Assembly (NCBI GenBank): GCA_002505355.1
Contig: DAUW01000087.1
Location: 1-5,344, forward strand
Reading direction: 5' to 3'
DNA length: 5,344 bases
Source of the DNA: Euryarchaeota archaeon UBA229
Lineage (GTDB): Archaea; Thermoplasmatota; Poseidoniia; Poseidoniales; Poseidoniaceae
Each line of letters begins with the position of its first letter. The first letter of the stretch is position 1. The position numbers were made by a program, and so were the translations under genes. Positions 1 through 4,503 of this stretch are shown here, piece after piece. The notes under the pieces were generated by a model. It worked only from the letters and a program-made list of their open reading frames with translations. It was not told where the DNA came from and did not search any database.

Positions 1-108
1 CTCAATCAAAAATATCTCTCGTAAAGGAGTCACGACGACGTGAATGAATCCGAGTAACAATACCGGCATCACCGACACACTATTGGAACTAAGAGACTTC
101 TGTGACAT
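1..108 (-). CDS. N-terminal fragment of a probable membrane protein (3' part beyond left edge)
   Basis: Reading leftward from an ATG at 108, the frame stays open for 36 codons to the window edge. The peptide begins MSQKSLSSNSVSV and continues with a hydrophobic stretch (about residues 13-27, MPVLLLGFIHVVVTP), which resembles a first transmembrane helix after a short polar N-terminus. The start is supported by a GGAAGGA ribosome-binding-like sequence 9 bases upstream. The gene lies 23 bases after the stop of the glycosyltransferase on the same strand, so the two are probably co-transcribed. That context suggests a role in glycan or envelope assembly, for instance a transporter or polymerase, but this is only inference from the neighbour. 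A second in-frame ATG at 69 is possible but has weaker start context. The fragment is too short to assign a family. Confidence 0.6.
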   Translation of the reverse strand, partial: MSQKSLSSNSVSVMPVLLLGFIHVVVTPLREIFLIE

Positions 109-117
109 AAGTACCAA

Positions 118-124
118 TCCTTCC
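118..124 (-). promoter_or_regulatory. Ribosome binding site for the truncated left-edge gene
   Basis: The minus strand reads GGAAGGA, 9 bases before the ATG at 108. This purine run resembles the archaeal Shine-Dalgarno core and favours 108 over the in-frame ATG at 69 as the start. Confidence 0.45.
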
Positions 125-131
125 AAATCAC

Positions 132-1187
132 TTAATTTAAATTACTTTTGTTTAACTCTCGCTCGTTGAAGGAACGGGTTTTGCCAAATAATCCATACAA
201 CAATCCTATGGAAAAACTAGTATGCAGGCATATTATAACCAACGGCACACCAACAATGCTTGAAATTTTACGTGTCACAATTGCTGACCTTATTCCCTCT
301 AGTGAGATTACTGCGAGGTACAAACAAGGAGGTAGCCACCAATATTTGTTTGCAGAAAAAAGTAGGAGCAACGTGAGTACTACTCCGAACCATGGCAAAA
401 ATTCCCGTATGCTAGCCCGCTCCGGGTGCCTTTTCATTAATTTCGTACGCCAAAATCCATAACGAAATCCCATTTTTGACCAACTTGTTAGAGTTGACCT
501 TTTGGCCATTTTCACCTTGACAGAACCGGTTCTAAACAGCTGATAACCATGCTTTTTCATTCTCATCGATATATCACTATCTTGGCTAGTTATGAATCGT
601 GTATCCCAGCCCCCTACATCGGTTAATGCTTTTCTGTAATGCAGGCAAAATGCAGGCACGTTGGTCTCTTCTACCCCAGAAAATACGGCAAATTGTCCGT
701 TACCCCTCACTAGAGGGGATAACATCCCAGCCTCAATCCATGACTCAACTAATGCCAAATTCCCGCCCTTTGAAACTACGCTAACACCAAGTGCGCCAAC
801 ATTATTATTAGTTGATTGCTGAAGTTGACCCATTGTTTTCACTAGGCTATCAATATGGTCTCTGCTCACTAAGCAGTGGCCTATAATTTCGAGAAAATAT
901 TCAACAGTCTTGGGCACAACCTCTAGCGAGAGATTCCTAGCCTCAGCAACATATTTTCCGGGATTATGGTGCAAAAAAATCTCGGGATAACTGTTTGATT
1001 TTGTTTTGATAAAGTCCTCGGCAAGTTTCCATGTATCATCAGTAGACCCTCCGTCAAAAATATGAATTTGATGTAATTTTGCCGGATAGGACTGATTGCA
1101 TAATGAGGTCAAGCAATCGGAAATTGAATCTGCTTCGTTCAATACCGGTATAATTGACGCCACCATAGGTCTGAAGTTATCAGCCAT
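132..1187 (-). CDS. Family 2 glycosyltransferase with C-terminal membrane segments
   Basis: The 351-residue product has a GT-A fold family 2 glycosyltransferase domain in residues 8-250. Visible landmarks are the start of the Rossmann-like core (VASIIPVLNEADSI, 9-22), the nucleotide-sugar motif DGGSTDDT (45-52), NPGKYVAEARN (75-85), the acceptor-side GGWDTRF (192-198) with QDSD (202-205), and a basic segment near FRYGFWRTKLMKRHP (241-255). Two or three hydrophobic stretches follow (about 264-279, 282-297 and 312-334), so the enzyme is probably membrane anchored and acts on a lipid-linked or surface glycan. The arrangement resembles succinoglycan-type (ExoA-like) transferases; the sugar donor cannot be told. 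Where relatives usually have a DGH or DAH metal-binding motif, this protein reads EIIGHC (100-105), so the aspartate seems to be missing. The ATG at 1187 is supported by GGTGAG just upstream. The truncated hydrophobic gene follows 23 bases downstream. Confidence 0.88.
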   Translation of the reverse strand: MADNFRPMVASIIPVLNEADSISDCLTSLCNQSYPAKLHQIHIFDGGSTDDTWKLAEDFIKTKSNSYPEIFLHHNPGKYVAEARNLSLEVVPKTVEYFLEIIGHCLVSRDHIDSLVKTMGQLQQSTNNNVGALGVSVVSKGGNLALVESWIEAGMLSPLVRGNGQFAVFSGVEETNVPAFCLHYRKALTDVGGWDTRFITSQDSDISMRMKKHGYQLFRTGSVKVKMAKRSTLTSWSKMGFRYGFWRTKLMKRHPERASIREFLPWFGVVLTLLLLFSANKYWWLPPCLYLAVISLEGIRSAIVTRKISSIVGVPLVIICLHTSFSIGLLYGLFGKTRSFNERELNKSNLN

Positions 1188-1189
1188 GC

Positions 1190-1195
1190 CTCACC
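1190..1195 (-). promoter_or_regulatory. Ribosome binding site for the glycosyltransferase
   Basis: The minus strand reads GGTGAG two bases before the ATG at 1187. It matches the GGAGGTGATC sequence complementary to the archaeal 16S rRNA 3' end and supports this start. No in-frame ATG lies close upstream. Confidence 0.6.
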
Positions 1196-1229
1196 ATTGC
1201 CATGGGTGATTTCATACTTACTGAGCCTA

Positions 1230-1243
1230 AAGAAAAAATAAAC
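1230..1243 (+). promoter_or_regulatory. Candidate BRE/TATA-like promoter element upstream of the UPF0201 gene
   Basis: The A-rich run AAAGAAAAAATAAA lies about 33-46 bases before the ATG at 1276, in the 88-base spacer between divergent genes. A purine-rich block followed by an A/T core fits an archaeal BRE plus TATA box, and no convincing ribosome binding site precedes the gene, which would fit a short or absent leader. This is a positional and compositional guess only. Confidence 0.3.
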
Positions 1244-1275
1244 AGTTTGAAGAGCAAAAGTAACATGGCCGCAAT

Positions 1276-1791
1276 ATGACAGATGGCACCACACTACTCA
1301 ATGGCATTGACGAAGGCATCAAGGTTGTAGTATCTTCGACAGTCACGGGTGCTGAATCACCAAACCTAGTCATCAAGGGAATTCAAAACCTATTTCCCGA
1401 CTTTAGTAATCATCAAACAATTGCAGAACCAAGTTTCGGCAGACCTTCAAACATTATTTTGAGTCAGGATGATGTATCACTAAACCACTTTCTAGTAGCC
1501 ATCCACAAACAGGCGATTTTAGATACTGCACTCGATGTAATGAGTCTTAATCTTGTAGATGGTTACACTTATTTTGAAATCCTAAGGCAGGCGTCAGTGA
1601 ATGGCAAAGTTGCGTTTAACTTAGACGGACAAAAACCACTGGGAGGGGTGATAAAAGTTGAACTGAGTGGTGAAGACCTACCAGCCTGGATCGAGGCGGC
1701 AACTTGGCATAGAGGCAGAGATGCTTTACCACGGAAGATAAATGACGAGCGAACAATGAATCCTGATGGAGAAGCGTCTACTTGGCATTGA
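1276..1791 (+). CDS. UPF0201 (DUF54) family archaeal RNA-binding-like protein
   Basis: The 171-residue product matches the UPF0201/DUF54 family pattern. A beta strand (IKVVVSSTVTGAESP, 15-29) leads into VIKGIQNLFPDF (32-43). A helix carrying the ILDTALDVM element (81-89) follows, then FEILRQASVNGKVAF (100-114) and PLGGVIKVEL (121-130). Members are small archaeal proteins with a fold likened to ribosomal protein L5-type RNA-binding domains; their cellular role is not well established, so RNA binding is family-level inference. Members are usually about 140 residues. This one has about 14 extra N-terminal residues and a tail of some 20 residues after the conserved WIEAATWHRGRDALPR region. The tail ends in EASTWH, a near copy of EAATWH at 140-145. 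The ATG at 1276 has no clear ribosome binding site. The last 14 bases overlap the convergent peptidase-Nudix gene. Confidence 0.82.
   Translation: MTDGTTLLNGIDEGIKVVVSSTVTGAESPNLVIKGIQNLFPDFSNHQTIAEPSFGRPSNIILSQDDVSLNHFLVAIHKQAILDTALDVMSLNLVDGYTYFEILRQASVNGKVAFNLDGQKPLGGVIKVELSGEDLPAWIEAATWHRGRDALPRKINDERTMNPDGEASTWH
1693..1788 (+). repeat. In-frame 18-base imperfect direct repeat at the 3' end of the UPF0201 gene
   Basis: The units at 1693-1710 and 1771-1788 match at 15 of 18 bases and start 78 bases (26 codons) apart, in the same reading frame. They encode EAATWH and EASTWH. The second copy ends directly at the stop codon and spans the 3' end of the convergent gene. This may reflect a small tandem duplication that lengthened the C-terminus, or chance. 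Confidence 0.5.
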
Positions 1792-2803
1792 TATGATTGA
1801 TAATCTCTAATGCTAATTTTCTATCCGCCTCGGCGATATTTAGGTGTTCAATATCAGCAAACCATGCGACATTATCATGCGAGGTCCACGAATCACGCTG
1901 TAGGTACAACCCCTCAACGTTGCCTTTGACCTCGACTAGTGTGAGGTTGATGGCAATGTTTTGATATTCATGGTAATGGTTATCGTAAATTTTTATCGGT
2001 TCCACCGCTATATTGAATTCCTCCTGTAATTCTCGCGAGATTGCTTTAAAAATTGTCTCATCAGGCTCTACTTTACCACCGGGAAATTCCCAACAACCCG
2101 GTAAATCTGATTTGTTATTTCGCTTGGCCAGCATTATTTTATCATCATTCAGCCATAATGCTGCTGCGACATCGATTACCGGTTTGAACAATAGCCTCGC
2201 AATAATTTGCTGCAATATTTCGACCGATTCTCTAATGCTAAGATGTTCTGCACTGGGAAAATGGACAAAGCAACAAGGTATCTGTGGTGACTGTTGTCCA
2301 TTTTTGATTGCTTCCAAAGTTCGAAAATAGGTCTCATTACAAAGATAAGATCCAGCATCATTTGATATCACAACTGATGATATTGGAGGGTAACTTACCG
2401 CAGTAACCATTCCCTTTGAGCAGTGAAGGTGTTCTTCGCCAATTATGGTATTGGCTTCCATCCGACCCGCATTATCGGGAATCCTCATATCGAGAAGATT
2501 TTGCGCCCTTGTTTCAAACCTGACCAAATTACAGGATTCACATAACCCCATGTGTATAATCGCATCCCAGCTTTCGCCATCCATTATTTGTTTAGCGGTT
2601 GATATCGATCCACTGCGATCAACGGTCAGTAATTTTTTATCAACAACCACGGTTATCTTTGCCTGGTCAGATGAACTGTCACGCATTGTCTGCCAGGGGT
2701 CACAAACCTCGATGAGATCTCCAAACGCATTGAGAATATCCTCCGATATATTGTTCTGATTTTCCCCAAATGGCTCAAAACCTGTCAGTAAAATCCTCGC
2801 CAT
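1778..2803 (-). CDS. Pyroglutamyl-peptidase I (C15) - Nudix hydrolase fusion protein
   Basis: The 341-residue product joins two enzyme domains. Residues 1-205 form a pyroglutamyl-peptidase I-like cysteine peptidase (MEROPS C15), which removes N-terminal pyroglutamate from peptides. Visible signatures are LLTGFEPFGENQNNIS (5-20), HMGLCES (84-90), FETRAQN with the catalytic-type Glu97, MRIPDNAGR (106-114), ISNDAGSYLCN with Cys155 (146-156), and FVHFPS with His181 (179-184), so the Glu-Cys-His set is intact. Residues 211-341 form a MutT-like Nudix domain. The Nudix box at 243-265 has the G-x5-E-x7-REL-x-EE pattern, with Asn264 where Gly is usual; LPGCWEFPGGK (234-244) resembles 8-oxo-dGTP or CTP pyrophosphohydrolases. 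The two domains are normally separate proteins, and the frame is continuous with no sign of an artefact. No ribosome binding site precedes the ATG. It is convergent with the UPF0201 gene and divergent from the small membrane protein gene. The substrates are unknown. Confidence 0.9.
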   Translation of the reverse strand: MARILLTGFEPFGENQNNISEDILNAFGDLIEVCDPWQTMRDSSSDQAKITVVVDKKLLTVDRSGSISTAKQIMDGESWDAIIHMGLCESCNLVRFETRAQNLLDMRIPDNAGRMEANTIIGEEHLHCSKGMVTAVSYPPISSVVISNDAGSYLCNETYFRTLEAIKNGQQSPQIPCCFVHFPSAEHLSIRESVEILQQIIARLLFKPVIDVAAALWLNDDKIMLAKRNNKSDLPGCWEFPGGKVEPDETIFKAISRELQEEFNIAVEPIKIYDNHYHEYQNIAINLTLVEVKGNVEGLYLQRDSWTSHDNVAWFADIEHLNIAEADRKLALEIINHINAK

Positions 2804-2893
2804 GGTATAGCTAAATAGTTCCGACTTTTGACCTGTTGGTCGTCCAATGAAGGGTTAGATTGACATGGGGAACAGTAGTGCCTTAATCGATAC

Positions 2894-3223
2894 ATGATGT
2901 CTGAGGCGAGTTTTGCTAAGTCTGAAACCGAACCCAGTAGGGTGGTTACTGGCATTAAGGTTTTCAAACAAATATGGCGAGAAATGACCCTTGGGGTTGG
3001 GTTTTGGGGTGCTCTTAGACCGCTTATTGCGGCAGTGCTTGCTGCGGTGCCCTTTCTCTTTCTAGGGCATCACTTCAACCGTAAACATCAGAAAGGGTTT
3101 GATTTAACGTTGCTGCAGATACCTCTCGCATTGACCGTTGTACTGTGGTTTGTGTTATGGGCATACTCTATTTTTGATGCGTGGCGTGAGGCGACTAGGT
3201 TCGTTGCCGATATCAACGATTAG
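2894..3223 (+). CDS. Small membrane protein with two predicted transmembrane helices
   Basis: This 109-residue protein has a polar, charged N-terminus (1-30) and two strongly hydrophobic stretches at about 38-58 (WGALRPLIAAVLAAVPFLFL) and 75-94 (QIPLALTVVLWFVLWAYSIF). A positively charged loop, HHFNRKHQK (59-67), separates them, suggesting by the positive-inside rule that both ends may be outside or that it forms a helical hairpin. The second helix ends in WAYSIFDAWREA (89-100); a similar W-x-YSI-x-DA-x-x-x-A ending occurs in several families of small two-helix prokaryotic membrane proteins, but I cannot name one. The gene begins with two consecutive ATG codons (2894 and 2897), with no clear ribosome binding site. 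Its stop overlaps the end of the convergent metalloprotease gene by four bases. It is the only plus-strand gene between 1792 and the right edge. The function is unknown. Confidence 0.72.
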   Translation: MMSEASFAKSETEPSRVVTGIKVFKQIWREMTLGVGFWGALRPLIAAVLAAVPFLFLGHHFNRKHQKGFDLTLLQIPLALTVVLWFVLWAYSIFDAWREATRFVADIND

Positions 3224-4008
3224 GGCAACCATAGTTGATCACTAACCGGGATTTCACCACTCAACATCCCAGCAAGGTCATTCAAATCATCATTATCAAA
3301 ATCATCCGGTAATTGACCAGTGATGATGTTACCCAGATTGGCTGACTCGACTGCCCAATACATCACTGATTCCTCATTGTTTGAGTGACCCGGATGCTCC
3401 TTATCCTCATGGTCGACTGGTGAGGTATACACCAAATTAACCAAACCTAGTAAGTGACCAAACTCATGCACTAAGACGCTGTTTTCTATTTCTTCAGCAT
3501 TCGGTCTGCTGAAGAATGGTCCTTCTGCTTCCTCAATTGCGTCTTTAAAAATGGCTACTGTTGAAGCATCCACGGCAACACCTAGAACGTCGTTATTGCT
3601 ATATCCACCCGAGGGAAATAGCGCCTGCCAATATAGTGTTGATCCAGTTTGTGGGTCTGTAGATTTGTGTTGCCATGCTTGTTGCCTAACATCATCAGCG
3701 GTCCAAGCACCAGATTGACCAAAGTCAGTTTCTGTCAACATTATTTCGATTCCATTTGGCTTATCGCAAACTTCCTGCAGCCGAGTTTTTAGTAAATCAA
3801 TGGATGACTGCTCCGGCATATAGCCCGAATCATGGTCAATTTCAACAACCATAGAGGTGTATTTGGCTGATGATAAACATGCCATAGTTAATCCTCCAGG
3901 AATACCCTTCTTGTCCTCGGTGAAGATGTTGTTACCAAAGCATCCCGATAATGAACATGATAGCATAAGCAAAATCAACACTACCGGTATGCGAATCAAT
4001 TGCGCCAT
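3220..4008 (-). CDS. Predicted lipoprotein zinc metalloprotease (metzincin-like)
   Basis: The 262-residue product begins with a lipoprotein signal peptide: basic start, hydrophobic core (about 7-20, IPVVLILLMLSCSL) and lipobox LSGC with Cys23, so it is probably exported and lipid anchored. The catalytic motif is HEFGHLLGLVN (181-191), giving zinc ligands His181 and His185 and general base Glu182. The usual third ligand position, His in typical metzincins, is Asn191; His200, His205 and His208 in VDHEDKEHPGHS (198-209) are candidate substitutes. SVMYWAVES (214-222) looks like a metzincin Met-turn with Met216. Related predicted proteases often have two cysteines between the GH and MYW elements; here they are absent. 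The acidic tail DDFDNDDLNDL (235-245) could bind calcium. The gene starts 33 bases after the 147-residue gene, so co-transcription is likely. A role in processing surface or environmental protein is inferred; the substrate is unknown. No ribosome binding site is obvious. Confidence 0.82.
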   Translation of the reverse strand: MAQLIRIPVVLILLMLSCSLSGCFGNNIFTEDKKGIPGGLTMACLSSAKYTSMVVEIDHDSGYMPEQSSIDLLKTRLQEVCDKPNGIEIMLTETDFGQSGAWTADDVRQQAWQHKSTDPQTGSTLYWQALFPSGGYSNNDVLGVAVDASTVAIFKDAIEEAEGPFFSRPNAEEIENSVLVHEFGHLLGLVNLVYTSPVDHEDKEHPGHSNNEESVMYWAVESANLGNIITGQLPDDFDNDDLNDLAGMLSGEIPVSDQLWLP

Positions 4009-4041
4009 GTTAGCGGCAATTATTGGATGTTGAAAATGTTA

Positions 4042-4485
4042 TCACCAGTCATCAGGGATCTCAATTGGTGAAAATAGCTGGCCAGGCGAGATGATGTTGG
4101 CCAACTGAGTTCTGGCAAGATGCTCCCACATTCGCAGTGCAGCAATCCCATCGAGTAAAATCATCTCAGTCTCGACCATGGTGACTCGCACTAATGTTTC
4201 CAATATATCCATTCGGTCTTCATCAATCACCGAGAGAATCTTCTCCACTGCCAGTGAGGACTTCACTTCATCATGTATTGGTTTCTCTATCGGCCATTGG
4301 TTTACTATTCTATCAGGGAGTTCGAGATTATTATCTGCTGCATGCCGATTAAGTGACTCAAGCATCGGACTAATCATATTTTGAATTACCATACTGACTT
4401 CGACCAGTGGCATGCTTAATTGCTTGATTAGATTGACCATTCGCTCCTGCAGTGTAACGAGACCATCAACGCCTTTTTCTGACAA
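4042..4485 (-). CDS. Uncharacterised mostly helical protein, TTG start
   Basis: The frame encodes 147 residues from a TTG codon at 4485. The start is decided by GGTGAT three bases upstream, a full match to the archaeal anti-Shine-Dalgarno complement; the first in-frame ATG would only give residue 16 onward. I do not recognise a family. There is no signal peptide or transmembrane segment. The sequence looks largely alpha-helical: amphipathic stretches at about 9-48 (LVTLQERMVNLIKQ and on) and 76-130 surround a polar, proline-containing middle (50-72), and it ends in an acidic, aromatic PIEIPDDW. It is rich in Met, Leu, Ile and Glu, which suggests a soluble, possibly oligomeric helical-bundle protein. 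It sits between a secreted repeat protein (18 bases upstream, same reading frame) and a lipoprotein protease (33 bases downstream), so a shared task is plausible although the product looks cytoplasmic. Confidence 0.7.
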   Translation of the reverse strand: MSEKGVDGLVTLQERMVNLIKQLSMPLVEVSMVIQNMISPMLESLNRHAADNNLELPDRIVNQWPIEKPIHDEVKSSLAVEKILSVIDEDRMDILETLVRVTMVETEMILLDGIAALRMWEHLARTQLANIISPGQLFSPIEIPDDW

Positions 4486-4488
4486 GAA

Positions 4489-4494
4489 ATCACC
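4489..4494 (-). promoter_or_regulatory. Ribosome binding site that sets the TTG start of the 147-residue gene
   Basis: The minus strand reads GGTGAT with three bases before the TTG at 4485. It lies in the 18-base gap after the upstream stop codon, so translation of the two genes could be coupled. It is the main reason for preferring TTG over a downstream ATG. Confidence 0.65.
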
Positions 4495-4503
4495 ACAGAA
4501 AGT

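Noticed and set aside
148..462. Plus-strand open frame of 104 codons opposite the glycosyltransferase
   Set aside because: It lies wholly antisense to a gene with clear family motifs; its translation has no recognisable pattern or start signal.
599..784. Plus-strand open frame of 61 codons opposite the glycosyltransferase
   Set aside because: Antisense shadow with low-complexity composition and no supporting motif.
2013..2330. Plus-strand open frame of 105 codons opposite the peptidase-Nudix gene
   Set aside because: Antisense to the intact Nudix and peptidase domains; no coding signature of its own.
2176..2361. Minus-strand open frame of 61 codons in another frame of the peptidase-Nudix gene
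   Set aside because: Same strand as the real gene but out of frame; the real frame carries the catalytic Cys and His here, so no frameshift is needed.
2445..2759. Plus-strand open frame of 104 codons opposite the peptidase domain
   Set aside because: Antisense shadow of the conserved peptidase region.
2785..2967. Minus-strand frame of 60 codons crossing the divergent spacer, containing HYCSPC
   Set aside because: It overlaps the 5' ends of both flanking genes and lacks a convincing ribosome binding site or family pattern; the CxxC is probably chance.
4178..4384. Plus-strand open frame of 68 codons opposite the 147-residue gene
   Set aside because: Serine- and isoleucine-rich antisense translation without motifs.
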